NCBI GenBank assembly: GCA_015350385.1
Contig: WNKI01000002.1
Span: 3,045,447-3,109,446, forward strand
Direction: 5' to 3'
Source of the DNA: Aculops lycopersici
Taxonomy: Eukaryota; Arthropoda; Arachnida; Trombidiformes; Eriophyidae
DNA length: 64,000 nucleotides
Shown here: positions 30,401-43,487 of the stretch, in pieces
Layout: the number at the start of each line of letters is the position of its first letter
How positions within the stretch are numbered: position 1 is the stretch's first letter
Position numbers and translations under genes: made by a program
The notes under the pieces: model-generated
Database searches by the model: none
Told to the model about the DNA's origin: nothing
The model's input: only the letters and a program-made list of their open reading frames with translations

Positions 30401-33400
30401 GCTTGACGCTTACAGCGGAAACCTTTGCACCAACAACTCCATTGAGACTGTTGTTTTCAATACCACCACTGGCGCAACTAACTTTACCCGAAGCCACTGG
30501 CTTCACCTGACTTGTCATCTGAGAATTCTCGCCAAAGTTGCTAAAGTTGAGATCCTTTAATCCAAGCACCTCCCTGCCCGTCTTGTCCATGTCGATGAGG
30601 CTCAAGTCAAGTCGATGCTTCGACTCAAAAGCCGAATCCTTGGTGGGCACCTCGAGTGAGTTGGGCGGCCCATAGGGAATGCAGACGCCGAAGAAGGCGA
30701 GCATCGGCTCACGTTGCTCCAATTTGCTCTCGACCCGTTCATTGCTTGCAACACTGCTCGCCGAGTTTCCGAGGCTTTGTTGGTTCTGTTGGCCATGCAA
30801 AACCTTGATCCTGCCGCGAATATCGAGTCTCTATTTTGGTTTGTTTTGTTTGGATTTAAAATGTTCGAATGTTAGATGTTTTGATTTTCTCATGGGAATC
30901 AATAGCTAAAAATATCAAACTAGAAGAGATTACGCAACACTTAGATAAGTGACACTAGAGCGGCAACTATTGCGTGTGCGCGACAACTGACAACCACTTG
31001 TTCTGATCGATAGGTATTACAGAGCCACTTAGTTGCGGATCGATGGGTTTGCCTGCAACTTTGCTTGTGATTCCACTAACAGACCGGTCAGTTGGGCGCC
31101 AATCTTGGCGTCGCTCCAACCGCAAAGGGAGAAAAATTTAGAGGCTTCATCTTGAGGCGATGAAATATGAGCAGCCACCGCCGACTGTCCCTTGGCCGTG
31201 AAACTGGAACTAGAAGCTTGATTATGATTAATCAGTTTTCACAGTCCGCTGAGTTTCGTTTGCTGCCGAGATTTCTAGTGTTTGAGATTTAGAGGAGAAC
31301 AAACTTGAAAAGGTAAAGACAAAACAAGCAACAATAACCTGAAATTATCCTGGACACTCCCGAGTTTCGGTTTCGGTTTCAGCTTCAGCATCGTAATGGT
31401 AATCATCGTTGGCTCAGTTCTTGGTCGTCGTCATCAGGTAATCATATCGCAACACAACTGCTTCTGCTGCTGTTGTGGCCGCTTTTGCTGATGCAAACAC
31501 AAAGGCCGTAGTAAAATTGGAGTTTATTTCTCCCATCAGTTTGCTTGCCTTCCTTCTGATGCAACTTGCGATTTGCAAGAGAAATGTTTCTCCTCTGCCT
31601 TTCGCAACGCTCCAGTTTGACGGACTCGCGGTTTGCTTTCATTTCATTTCGCGTTGCGCAATCGGCATGGTGGCCAATTGCGGGCTCGCAAGAGAGATAA
31701 TTGCACAAAAGGCAGCCAGCAGGTAATACAAATTACGTAATTTCCAGCAGCAGCGGCGGCGGCGGCGGCGGCTGCAACGGCAGCAACGAGCAATGGGAAC
31801 CAGCAGTGGTAATGATCGCACACGAGCGCCGCGTGCGCCGCGCGTATTCCAATTGATCGATCAATCAGCCAGTGGCCACGCGCGGCAGCTGATGCAGCCT
31901 CGCGGCCAGGTAACTTCTGACCAGCGGGCAGCGGGGCTGGTTTAAAAGAAAAAAGAGCAACTTAAGTCCAGAGAAAACTTACCGAAAAGCCCGAGGTATT
32001 GTCGAGCAGACAGCGAAAGCGAACGGTAAAGTTGCGCTCGAGTAGATGCCGATGATCAGCTGCTCGAGTTTTGGTATACATGTATAAGTGGCATATATGT
32101 TTGTGTTGTTGTTGTGTAATATGTGGGCGAAACATTTAGTGTTAGTTTGGTGCATGTACCTCTATGAGACATGCCCGTCCAATTCAATGGGCGGTAACGC
32201 GAAACAGACAGAAAATAATCCTCAGAAAATCTGTCCATGATACTCACCTGAGGCTAGAATCTCCTGCAGGCTCAACTTCGAGTCCGGGGCGCCGCCGCCC
32301 ACCTGGCTCAGCGCCAATGGGTTGCCATTAGATCCAGAACTGGCGGTGGTGGTGTTGGTGGTTGTAGATGAGGATGTGCCATTCAAAGCATGAAGGTGGT
32401 TGGTGTGGTGGTGTAGTGCGTAGTCCCATTTGAGCTGCTGCATAAGCTCCTCGCGATCCTCAGAGTGGACGAGCTCATAGACACTCTGGTGACAGATATC
32501 CGACTGAGTATCGTGGTTTTTATTGTTCAAGTTGTAAGTTTCGGGTAAATAAGTGAGTTAGTTAGTTGAGATTATTCAATCGCAATCATCTAAGTGGCGA
32601 AGGTCAGGTGGTTGTCAAAGATTTAGGCTCTTCCCGTTTGTCGGACTAGAACAGGCCCAGCGGTTGAGAGCACAACAAGTGGCCATGAGATTGCAACTCA
32701 GTGACGTCGAGTTAACGAGCGACCACTTGTTGTTGTTTATGGGCGCCCATCTGATCGATTTATAGCCCATAAGTGTCGCTCGTCGAGCCTGTAAATCATT
32801 GGCTTTCCTTCCATCAGTTCAAACACAAGCCAGTACTCTTTTTTATTACTATTACTATTACTATCACTATTATTATTATTATTACCACAAGCCGACGAGT
32901 CAATTGAAATACAGGACATGGGACGGGAGAGGAAAACTTACCTGGTGAAAGCCTAGATATGTGTCCACCGATTGCGACGTGTAGAAAACTTCTCCCTCGC
33001 ATGTGAGTATCAGTAGGAATCCATTTAAAGCCTTCTTATGTGTTGGCGTTCATTTGGGTTTGTGTTTTGGTTATTCGGTGTAGAGAAGGAAACAGGTTAG
33101 TTTTTTAGCCAGATCTATAAGCGAGTGAGATGTCGTCTGTTAGAATGACAAATTCAAGTGCGCGACAATTACAAGTTCAAATTTGCATCAGTCAGCTTTG
33201 CAATTTTAGCATTACGTATGTTTATGTTAGAATTTGAAGGTGCAATTGGAAAGACTCTCGCGCTTAATTTACACGATTCTCTGTTGTGTTTTAACTGCAC
33301 AAGAACAGAAGTCGAGGTTGCAAGTTTGAGTTAGTGTTGGTTGGTTGTTTTAATTCTCTCGCCATGCAAATTGCCCACCAGACAGACACATTAACTCCAG

Positions 33401-35248
33401 TCAACTCAACTTGACTTCCAGATTCCACTCGATCCGATTCAACTAAACTAAACTCAACTCAATGGAGGTTAGCGCCGGAGGAATCTATCGCAGCTCAGGT
33501 GAGTTGCGAAACACTCATATGTATTAAGAGAAAGAGATTAGCGCGTTGCACCTGAGGATTCGGTCGCCTGCTGCGTTGCGGCCACTTTGGTCGCAACCGC
33601 CGCCAGGTAGCTGTTATTAGAGAGGTTGTAGTTGTAGTTGTAGTTGCTGCAATAACAACATTCAACAAGAGCGCTAAATGAGAAAAGCCATTTGCGCCCA
33701 GCGAGACAGATAGCCTGGAAGCGGAGGCAATCTGAAGTCAAATTCGAAGTTGAAGTCGAAGATGGGGAAGCTGATGATGATGCAAACACTGATTTGGAAT
33801 TCAATTTGAGCTATCTGCTAGGATTCTTTTCCTCTTTTATCAGCTCGAGTTCAAGTTCACCTTTTCATTCAACTTCCTCGAATGGCGACAGAATTGAATC
33901 GAACAACAGATAGCTGGATGGTCTTTGTCCATCTGAATGAACTAACACGCCGACATTGCAACTAAAACTAGCGCCTCCACTGGCAAGTGTCCAGCTGGCA
34001 CCTCCAGTGCCACTAGGGCACCCAACTAATCGGCTTACCTGGCCGACGCTCTCGAGTCACTTGGGCGCCTCCCTCGGCCGCTTCATTGCAACCGTTGCAA
34101 TTGACTCCATTCCCCTCGACTACTTCGGCTCATTGTTGTCGCCGTTGCTGTTGCTGTTGCTGTTGAGTGGTCGTCATTGATCATCCAGTTTCCTTTTCTA
34201 ATTCCATTTTGCCCGATGGCCACACACACTTGGCCACAACAGAAAGCCGCAAACTTTAGGCAGATCCTCTGAGGTGAGCGCGAGTTGCGCGCAGATGCAA
34301 TTTCCTCTCGAACTTCAAACTTTTTGGCCGAACAAAAAGAAACAAGTTGGCGCGCCACTGGTCGGCTAATGAGTTTTCATTGCTCCAATCTAACTATTGG
34401 TCTCAAATTGACTATCGGCACCGCTGGCTGGCTGGCTGGCTAGCAACGTCCAGTCGATTAGTGTGGGAATACAGCGGCAATGGAAGTAGCAGCGGCAGCT
34501 GTATGCTGTTGGCAACCCAAAGAGTCAATCTGTCTCGTCGAGGGGAAATGGCCGACCCGCCGACCAGAGAGCGACAATGGCGGCGACCGCGACGACAGCT
34601 AAACGATGACTACGACAGCGGGCCAAAGTGAATGGCCGATATAAATTATTGCCATTCCATTGAGTGGCAATGTCGACTCTCATAAACAACGGTCAGAATT
34701 CGGGTTACCTGGTTGCGTAACTAGCGTTACAGTCGGAGAGTGAGAGCAAACTCCCAATTGATGGCCACGAGCGCGAGAGGAATGTTGACTTTGCTCTCGG
34801 GGGCCGCTAGCCTTCTTAGCTCATGCTACCAATAATGTGGCCCAGTGTTTTCATGCTAGAAACATGGAAAGACTGGGAGGCTTCTGGTTGTAGCTCTCAG
34901 TCAAGTGATCAGTGGCCATGATAAATTATGATCTCGCCGGTTAGTTTGGTGGCCGAGTCCAGAGGATAGCACGGCAACGGCCTATGCTACGACTGGTCGT
35001 CGTTCTCGTCGTGCGCTGGAAAATAGCAAAAGACATTAGTTAATGCGACTGGCACGTGCCCAATATACACAGACACACAGGCTTGCCAATCGGCCGCCAG
35101 GTGAGTGGCTTGTGGTTCCCTCGTTTTTACCTGGCCGCAAACATCGCAGTGCTAGTCTATTAGCCGGATAGTGGTTTGTGCTTGTTGCAGTGTTGCCGTC
35201 GTCGGCCTAATCGTGAGAATTCAACTAAACATCTAATGTAACGTATTG

Positions 35249-35281
<33 letters not shown>

Positions 35282-37599
35282 GCAACAACAACTAGAACAG
35301 TGACGTCGCGCCCATTGCCAATTTCAGGTTGCGCAATGCGGCGCCAGGTAATCATCCTGGTGTTGGCCATTTTTGCTGCTTGCTCTTGTTTTCTCCTAGT
35401 CACTTTCGCTTATCGGGACGCAAAAACTACCGCAAAACCTTGTGGACAAACACAATGACGTCAACGTCGACAGATAACAAATCGACGAGATTGCTATCAG
35501 TTTTGGGGGCTACCAAGGAAGTGGAAGCGGCAGTTTCTTTTGCGGGCGCGGATGCGGCGCATACTGTTCAGTAGTGGGGCAGGTAAAAGAGGCCAAAAGA
35601 CAAATGACATTCGCCTCTATATAACAATTCGAATCAAATTTGTCCCCCTCTAGTCTATGATCACATTCGTTGAGATAGCAACGGTTGGTTATAGGATTTG
35701 AGACCTAGATACAAGCACCAAAGATTAATAGTGGAGCGGGAAATCAAGTTGGCAACTTACCTGAACTATGAGATCTCCTTCCGCTTGCAGCTCAAGCGGG
35801 TAGCTGGCCGTCGGTTGTAGCTGCTGCTGCTGGTTTTGGTGGCCAGCATGATGCAGCTCCATTTGCTGCTGCTGCTGGCTCCTGAATTGGTTGTGATGGT
35901 TCTGGTTTTGGTGACTTCCGGTTTGCGGGTAGTGCGCATTGCGCGCGCTTGCTAGCCGGCCGCTAGCCAGAGCGGCTATTGGGTTTTTCCATATGAGTGT
36001 TTGGAATTGGAAACGTTTGGTTAGTTTTGGCTTTGGAGTTCCATTCTATTGGGACTATCTAGGCTTTTGGCCATAAATCACCAAGATTTCTCTCTCTCTC
36101 TCTCTCTCAATCGTAACATCAGTTTATTTTAGAGCGATAAACGCACAGGTACAGGTGAGGAGGCCACAGTAAAGTGGGTGGCTAAATTTAGTGGCTAAAG
36201 AAAAAACCCAAGCGGGTAAAGTCCAGCGGGCCAGCGAAGCGCTGAGGGATGAAAAAAGGCGAAGAGACGGGCAGGGCTCGCGAATGAACGAAGAGGAAGT
36301 TGCGTTCGATTCGCGTTTTATAGGCAAACTTTGTAACAAAAACAATCCCATTAGCGCAACACAACTTCATGTAAGTCCAACGCCGACGCCACCAATGAGT
36401 TTTTGGTGGTGTTACGTCGGCGGCGAGTTGCGTTGCAGTGCTACGCCACTCGCCGCTAGATGAGCGCGCCACAACAAGAGCAGCACACAGTGTCCAGGCG
36501 AAATGAGCAGCAGCAGCAGCAGCAGTGGGACTACCTTAATTCGAGTCTATTACTTCGGAACTCGCGAGCTCAGCGCACAAAAGCAACTAGACACTGCCAC
36601 TTGTTTGCCTTATTTCAAGCCAACGCTGCAAACGACAACCGCACAACGATGAATACTGGAGCTCTTTTGACGCTCAATTGCCTAGTTAGTGGCGTTAGTG
36701 TTCCCTTTGCCCGCCTCCCAGCGCGAGAAACGCAACATCGACTTTGTTGGACCCCCGACGACTGGGAGCGTCTTTTGTGTGCTGTGATTCAGCCACGGAA
36801 GGCACGCCGACGACGAGACGACTGCAACCACCACGACAACAAGTGGCAAATTTGGAATTACCACCAAGTAGACGAGTGGCAACCACGACGAGCGTCGACA
36901 AGTGAGAGCGAAGGCATTCAAAGCTCAGGTACTTGGCGTCGTTTCACTTCCTTCTTTTTCTTTCCGCAACTTTGATTTTCTCTCATTCTCGGTTTGAGCC
37001 ATTTGGCTGCTGGCGGCGGCGGCGGCGGCGGCACCAACGACGCCGATATGATTTGCGAGGCAACCGAAGGAAAGCAGTGCGACAACCACTCGTCATCGTA
37101 AAGTTTTCTCGAAAGAGAGAAACGTTGCTCTTGAAATTGTCAGCTTCCTCTTGGCACATTGGCGGATTATCAGGCTAATTTGCATAACAAGCCGCACATC
37201 GACTTTTGCACATCGACCTGAATGGTTTGGTCCTTTGACTAGAGAAATGCACCAACTACGAGCTACATTGGAAATCTCAACTCACCGAGCAACCAACCAG
37301 GAAACTTGTCAGCGAGTTTTCCCTTAAATTAGAGAGTTGAGTTTACTCTTTGAGCAGGCGACTCAAGTCTCGAGTTGGGTAGACAGCTGATGAGTTTTAA
37401 TCGCCTTTGTTGTCATTGACAATTAGAGAGCAGTAGCGGTGGCGAGAGTTCATTTGAATTGACTGTTTGTGTGAGAGAAAGAGAGAAAGANNNNNNNNNN
37501 NNNNNNNNNNNNNNNNNNNNNNNNNNNNNNNNNNNNNNNNNNNNNNNNNNNNNNNNNNNNNNNNNNNNNNNNNNNNNNNNNNNNNNNNNNNNNNNNNNN

Positions 37600-37633
<34 letters not shown>

Positions 37634-40600
37634 ATTTACAGGTAAAAGTGTTGTCGTCCTCTCCTCTACTGGAAGCTAGAGCAAGTGAACGCTCAACTGG
37701 TAACCTCAAAGACGACGACTTTTGTTTGCTGCTTCCACTGGACAGCGACTGGCTGCCTGACAAACGAGTAGTCGAATCAACTAAAGCAAACAAAACTAAC
37801 AACGACACAAACGCAATCGCATTCACATTCACCTGAGACTTGCAACGCAAATGGTCGCTCTCTATAATGAACTCTCGACGCTGTTCATTTGTCGCCGCCA
37901 CCGTCTGGCTTCTATAAACTCAAAATCTTGCATCTTGTTTTTTGTTCCCTCGCCATTCAGGGGCGAGAGTTTTTGGCCGCGTAATTCTGCATAATTTCAT
38001 TGCGCTTTTCATATGCCTTCCTTTATTCTATCCCTTTTCTCTTGTGTGCTGTTCATGAGCAGTGGCCTTTGTTTGCGTCTCTCTTTCCACCGACTCGCTT
38101 GCTCTTGGTGAACTCGCTCACTTGAAGCGATCAACTCAACGGAAGTGCCACTTTCCATCTGGCTACCCACGCTGGGAGTTCATTTTGATCGTACGTGCTG
38201 GCCATTTCTAGTTTGGCTTGTGTTTGCAAGAAGTGAGTTTGGCAGTTGAGAGGCAAGCTACCGCTCGCTAAGAGCAGAAGCAGGTAAACTCAAGTTAGCT
38301 CCCTCTTTCTCATTGCTGCACGAGCAGCGGGAGCTGCTTTTCTTCAACTTTCTCTCCAGCCAACTATAACTTTCGTCACAAAGTTAATTTGATTCAGTTG
38401 ACAGTGGCAACCATAAGTGGAATTGGAACAATAACAGATACTAACGACGTGTTGGCTTCAATCGTCTCTTAAACACCGGCGAGCCCTTTTTGTGTGGCGC
38501 TTTATGGCTTCTCTCGCACTTCCGCTCGGCCCTATAAGGCACAACAACATGATAATGGCCAAACCATTATCCTATGTGACGCAAGGTGGTAGGCGGCCCA
38601 GTTTTTTTCCCCCACAATTTACTCTGTGTGTGGAGCAGGTAAAGTTTGTTTGCCTTATGAGTGGGCGGAGCTGCTAAAAGTTTGCCCGCTAAAGAGGGAT
38701 GCTAAATTAGACTGGGCGCGCTAATTGATTGCGGCCAAACACTTGGAAATTAGTTGACTCGTCGGGAGAATTATGAGCTTCAGTAGCAAGGCTAATAGGT
38801 AACAAGTGGTTACGCAAATGAGCAGTTGCCGCATCATTTCGGTTGCATTATCGGCGCGCGAATCTGATCAAAACTGAGCTAATTTTTTGCTACACCACCC
38901 AATGTTTGCGGGTAAATGGTAACAGTGCGAAACGGTGGCCAAATCTAGTGGACGGCCTTCAGTTCCTCCTTCTCTTTGGCATGGTTGAGAATTTAAACAA
39001 AATTCAACTCGAAACGCTAACGAGATTCCAACTCTCGGCCTATTAATCATATGTGCGAGTTTTCCATGAGCAAGAAGCCAACTTTATCTAACCGAAGAGA
39101 GAGCAGACATGTGAGATGAGCTAATGGCCTGGCATGAGTCCATCTTTTGGCTGTCCAGTCTATTAGGGTTCAGGAGAGTGGCCACTGGCTTCACAGGTTT
39201 ATGTTTATGTTTTAAGGTGAAAGAGATCCCACTCATTAGTGAGTAAATTACATTGTGTAGTTTCTCGCGCCAGTAGCTGGCAAGTTGTTGCCACTTTTTC
39301 CTCTTGCTAAACTGGTTGGCTGGCGTCAGTTACATTGCATTAGATTAGGTCTCTTGTACTCTATTAACACCACTACAACTACTAATTCCGCCTTGTTACT
39401 AAAAAACTCGTGGCCAAGCGACTTAACCTTAGTGTTTTGTAATTCCTCTCCCTTCTCGTCTCATTTCATTTCATTGTAATCATGTGAAAAAGAGAGAAAG
39501 ATCCCAAAAAGAAGCAGAGAGGAGCTCAATTCAATTTATTTGACGCCTACCCAGAGGAACTCGTCGTGTCGTCACTGTCTTTTTGGCCACTAATTTTCTC
39601 TGGCGACTTAGAGACCGAACCGATGGAAATGAAAATGGTATTAGAATAACAATAATTGTATTCAAACTCAAGTACTCTGAGCATCCAAGGAGATGATCTC
39701 TTTTCTCCTCGACCTCCAGCATTATGCTTCTCTGCTCCCGGCGTTTGGTATACAATATTCCAGTTTGAAGCGAGCAAGCAAGTGAGCGAGCAAAATCGTT
39801 CAATCATAATTCTCTTTGTTATTGCCACCACGACCGCCGCCACTAACCCCGCTACCGCTACCACTGGTTGCTCCCTACCCACCAATACTAAATCCAGGTG
39901 CTAATTTACCTGTCCTACCTACAGCCACCGCCATCAATTTGCAACGCCAACCACCGACACTAACTCGATAAGTGTCAGTGGTTGCTCTCATCCATCCTAC
40001 GATTGGGTCTTTGGTTCACGATTTTGGCTTTGCTTCGCCCGGTTGCCGGGTAGAATAGACTGTAATCGATCGATGGCCTCTAACCGAGTCTTAAATCCTC
40101 AAATCCAAAGTATCATTATCAAGCTCGACCTTTGGCAAGACTCTTTCTCGCTCTTGTTTTTGAACTCTACTTTCCTCGGTCGCTATAGGCCCACTCGGTG
40201 ACAATTCCAACCATCTAGCTTGCCAGTCGATGCCGCCACCGCCTCCCGTTGCGTAGTTATGACAACGAGCTTTTAGCTAGCTCGTGTTGGGCATCCATTC
40301 TATTAACCTCTATTAATCTTGTACCTCACATCTGCAACTACAACCACCAACAGCAAAAGACTCTTTTCAAGTGGTAGCCACTTGAATGGCAAAACATGTA
40401 CTGTTATGACAACAGCAACTCCGGTTGTCTGGCCAACACATGCAGTTGGTTGGCTTGGCTCACTAAATAGCTGGTTCGGCCAAATGACTTTGCTATAGCT
40501 ATAGCTGTTGTTGTTGTTGTTGTTGTTGTCGTTGTCGTTGTTGCTGCCATTCCTATTAGTTGTGATGGTAGTGGTGGCGCTATTACCTAGTACCTAACTA

Positions 40601-43487
40601 AAACCTCATTGAAATGTAGCGTCGAGATTAATGGCATCTCTTTAGCGAAAGCGCCAAAAGGCCCCCTTAAAACACTTAACGTTTTGTCGAGCTCTAGGTT
40701 TCTAGTCGTCCAAGTATATTTAGGTTCCGGTGGCCATATAGCACACTAGTCTTTTCTATCAACAAAAGTGTATATGTTTACGTTCAGGAATTCCCTAGAA
40801 GGAATTGCTACTATATAATACATATTCAATACAACTTGCTCCATTTGGGTTCTAAATGAATTCCTACTCCCGTGTATGCTATGGGCGTGTTGTTTGAGAG
40901 CGGGAGGATACCTGCCTTTGGAATTGCTCTTCTATCGCAACCAACAACAATAGTTGCTAGTTTGGCCCCCTAAAGCAGTTCGTTTCCTCAAGCCAATAGT
41001 TTTCCGATCACCATCAATATAAATTTGGTGATGGCTTTGAACGTAGTTGCTATTGCTGTTGCGCAACAAACTAGAATCGATTCGGGAAAATAGCGGCAGA
41101 ATATTTGGCCCCAATATGCCAGGCCACATATAGGCGGCCAAAAGGGAAAACTTCAAACTAAGACAATTTTGCTGCTGCTGCTTCGGCAACATGATAGTTG
41201 TTTGTTTGTTTTTTGCCCTTTTTATAATGCAAAAAGAGGCAACCACCACTGGTAATATTGATGGTCACAAATGATGAAATTTGCCAACAAAAACTACAAT
41301 TCCTTCTTTGGGCTAGGGATTGCAAATAGCCGCCTGGCTACCATCAGATGGCTGCACTTTGTGCACGCAAATAACTGGGACTATCTCTTCAGTTTGAAAA
41401 TTGAATTTCTCTCGCTTTCTCTCTACTATATCGATCGGCTCCACTAACATTACTATTTGTATCAATAGTAGTAGCAGTACTATTATTATTATCGAACTGG
41501 CGGCTAGCAATGGCAAAATAATAGCCAGTAGTCTGTTTATATATATATATATGAGCGTAAATAGGAAGCGTAGAGAATCGCAATTTTCAAGGCTCGGCAA
41601 AATTGGGGCGAATGAAGTGGAGAAGTTTCAAGCTCAGGTAGTTGGATGGACGAAATACATGTATGCTTGTTGTACTCTTGGGAGCTTTGAAGCTTTCATC
41701 TTTTTTCGCAACTGGCGCCAAGTTTAAAAAAGACCCAACAGGGGAGACAAATTTAGACAAGTTGAGCGATTCGACACAATGAGGCCGCAGAATGATGGCG
41801 CCGTCTTTTCAGCTACGACCTCCCTATCTGGATACCTTGTTACCTGACTGGAGCAATCATAACAGTGATTATGATGATCGGTAATAATCATGCCGCCGCC
41901 ACCTCTACCGTGCTACTGCCACTTCTACTGCTGACGCACGGTGTGCCCCATGATACCTCGAGGTATACGAATAACGCCGCCACCTTTTCTCCTGAGCCTG
42001 AGATCTCTAGCTAGCGCCAAAGTTTTAATGGCAACTCAATTGTTGTTGCTGTTGCCATCGACTTCTGAAAGAAGAGCAATATATGTGCGTATTTCTACTG
42101 TAGAGGAAAATTTGTTGCGGTTTCGAAGTAGAGAAACTATCTGAAGAGACTGCTGACTACCTGGTGGCGAGGGAAAAAGTGATACCGAGTGCATGGATTG
42201 GACAAAATAAAATAAAATCTAGAAGCGAAACCTCCAGTCAACAGCTTGTTGTTGCTGTTGTTGTTGTTGTTGAGTCTCTTCTGACTGCTCAAGTACAAGA
42301 GACTCAATTGCTACTGCCACTTGGATATAGATTATAATTAGGTCTAATTTAGTGGCGGAATTATATTATATGAGATTATGTCAAACAATTTGATGGATGA
42401 GTCTAATTATCCGGCGGTTGCAGCAACATGAAGCATCAGCACAGAAAACTCGTGGACTCTGTGCTCACTTTTCTCTTCGGAAAGATTCAAAGTGGACACT
42501 AGAATCACAGGACTTGTAGGCGAGTCACCGGTGGCTAGAACTTGTAGCCTTCAAGCAACCTACCAACCGACTGACTGGCTGACTGGCTGGCCAACTGATG
42601 GATGGATGTTTGATAGTGATGAAGCTCACGAGCTGGCTCTTGTGTGGAGAGGTAAATGATGACGACCACTTGTGGCTAGTGCCACTGATACCGATGCTCA
42701 CTGGCTTCTCCTCCAGCGCGAGCCACAACAATGGATTAGGCGGCGCTTCAAAGTGGCCGGCAACTTGTTAGTAGTGGTGGTGGTGGCAACTCTACTCGCT
42801 CAGGTAGCCCAACTAGCAAATTGCCATTGAAACCACAGCCATCACACATTACATCCATCAATCGTAGTGGTCGTGGTTATACTTGCGGACTTGAAGTTGT
42901 GGCCAAAAAACTTTGCTTTCAGATTCAATGATCCACGCGTCCGCTCTTCTAAAGTGGCGGCTGACTTGCCACTCTAATCACCGGAGTTTCCACCACCTTT
43001 TTACCTTCACGCTAATCTAAAGTTGATTGTAGAAACAGAGACAAAACTCTTTTCTCTCTCCCTCCCCCTTCGTCTTGTTTCTTTACCAACTTCGCTCTGT
43101 CTCAACAGTAAAAAAGCAAGAAAAATTTACTCACCTTGGAAGTAGGACTTTGTTCTTAGGTAGGAGACGCTGAGTCTCAATATTGAAAGTTTGTCTAGTT
43201 TCGACAAGACACTCTGCTCGTAGGGCAACAACTCGGCCAGATTGTCCAGCTCCTTGTTGAGTCTTTCTCGGTGCCTCTTGGAGGCATTGGTGTCTTCGGG
43301 CGAGTTTTTGGTGCAAACGGTGCGGACGCTGAGTGTTTGGTGAAGTTTTTAATTGGTTGGTTAGATGAATGGACACTTGTTACAAATTGCACTATCTCAA
43401 GTTTCATCAATATGACACTTACTTTTTGCTATTGCGCCGCCGCCGCTTGGTGGCATACATTGCGGTTACGTGCGAAACGCTGGTCAT
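26909..43487 (-). CDS. ss: Spineless / aryl hydrocarbon receptor orthologue, bHLH-PAS factor (8 exons)
   Basis: Joining eight exons with matching phases gives 4,476 coding bases, 1,491 residues. Exons, low-high: 43423-43487, 43135-43328, 35761-35975, 32942-33031, 32248-32503, 31983-32059, 27827-30830, 26909-27483. The start MTSVSHVTAMYATKRRRRN leads into a basic helix-loop-helix (SKRHRERLNKELDNLAELLP), PAS-A (ALNGFLLILTCEGEVFYTSQ, then HQSVYELVHSEDREEL, CLLDNTSGF) and PAS-B (KHRLDLSLIDMDKTG, YDLVHQDDLTYMSSAHQELL, LLGKRTMDFKVTYFD), all strongly like insect Spineless. The C-terminal two thirds has poly-Ala, poly-His and poly-Gln runs typical of an activation region. Spineless sets antennal and distal leg fate in arthropods as a nuclear partner of Tango/ARNT. 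Every internal junction has GT-AG ends. Exon 8 is joined by phase and splice sites only, so it is the least certain. Confidence 0.9.
27484..27826 (-). other. ss: spineless intron 7
   Basis: 343 bases with GT-AG ends; contains a short GTTGTTGTTG run and nothing coding. It would be retained if the exon 7 stop at 27801 is used. Confidence 0.6.
27827..30830 (-). CDS. ss: spineless exon 7 (PAS-B and activation region)
   Basis: 3,004 bases. Starts RLDIRGRIKVLHGQ after TAG at 30831-30832, then PAS-B with its PAC motif, then about 800 residues of low complexity. The donor GTAAGC (27821-27826) lies just before an in-frame stop: reading through would add only KLRTAAI and end at 27801. Two C-termini are therefore possible. 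Confidence 0.92.
30831..31982 (-). other. ss: spineless intron 6
   Basis: 1,152 bases. Holds a (GGC)n run at about 31748-31770; no frame I can support. Confidence 0.75.
31983..32059 (-). CDS. ss: spineless exon 6 (PAS-A end)
   Basis: 77 bases (or 80, if the acceptor is the GAG three bases earlier), encoding ADHRHLLERNFTVRFRCLLD and then NTSGFS. Donor GTAAGT at 31977-31982. Both acceptors keep frame and differ by one Ala. Confidence 0.9.
32248..32503 (-). CDS. ss: spineless exon 5 (PAS-A)
   Basis: 256 bases; starts SDICHQSVYELVHSEDREEL and ends LQEILAS plus one base. Carries a Thr/Ser/Asn-rich insert inside PAS-A. Donor GTGAGT at 32242-32247, acceptor CAG at 32504-32506. Confidence 0.93.
32504..32941 (-). 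other. ss: spineless intron 4
   Basis: 438 bases between exons 4 and 5. Contains an ATT-rich microsatellite at about 32840-32883; otherwise nothing notable. Confidence 0.8.
32942..33031 (-). CDS. ss: spineless exon 4 (PAS-A start)
   Basis: 90 bases, phase 0 on both sides, encoding ALNGFLLILTCEGEVFYTSQ and then SVDTYLGFHQ. Donor GTAAGT at 32936-32941, acceptor AG at 33032-33033. Confidence 0.93.
33032..35760 (-). other. ss: spineless intron 3
   Basis: 2.7 kb. Contains an (AAC)n tract at about 35250-35296 and several CAGGTR hexamers. No exon-like frame found between exons 3 and 4. Confidence 0.75.
35761..35975 (-). CDS. ss: spineless exon 3 (linker)
   Basis: 215 bases; acceptor TAG at 35976-35978, donor GTAAGT at 35755-35760. 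Encodes a Gln/His/Asn-rich linker that ends PLELQAEGDLIVQ, which continues exactly into ALNGF of exon 4 as in AhR (EFLLQALNGF). Exon ends and phase fit both neighbours. Confidence 0.85.
35976..43134 (-). other. ss: spineless intron 2, large, with an assembly gap
   Basis: 7.2 kb separating the bHLH exon from the rest, as in other Spineless/AhR genes where this intron is long. Contains (CT)n at 36088-36108, (CAG)n near 36510, (GGC)n at 37011-37033, the gap, (GTT)n near 40505-40530 and 42248-42272, and many CAGGTR hexamers. Likely regulatory; no coding frame supported. Confidence 0.7.
37491..37599. other. Assembly gap inside a (GA)n tract
   Basis: 109 N bases flanked by GAGAGAAAGAGAG on the left and a 28-base GA run on the right. 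The gap almost certainly hides a longer GA microsatellite. Confidence 0.98.
43135..43328 (-). CDS. ss: spineless exon 2 (bHLH)
   Basis: 194 bases between acceptor CAG (43329-43331) and donor GTGAGT (43129-43134). Encodes the basic region SKRHRERLNKELDNL and helix 2 ending SYLRTKSYFQ, the AhR/Spineless form of the helix-loop-helix. Confidence 0.92.
43423..43487 (-). CDS. ss: spineless exon 1
   Basis: 65 bases. ATG at 43485-43487; encodes MTSVSHVTAMYATKRRRRNSKK, matching the MYATKRRQR start of fly Spineless. Donor GTAAGT at 43417-43422. Translation might also start at the inner Met of MYATK. Confidence 0.85.

Noticed and set aside
35246..35458. Frame starting in an (AAC)n tract with a hydrophobic stretch
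   Set aside because: Lies in spineless intron 3, begins in a Thr run from the microsatellite, and has no further support.
37413..37901. Frame spanning the N gap
   Set aside because: Built from Ser-Leu repeats of a GA/CT microsatellite plus Ns; not a gene.
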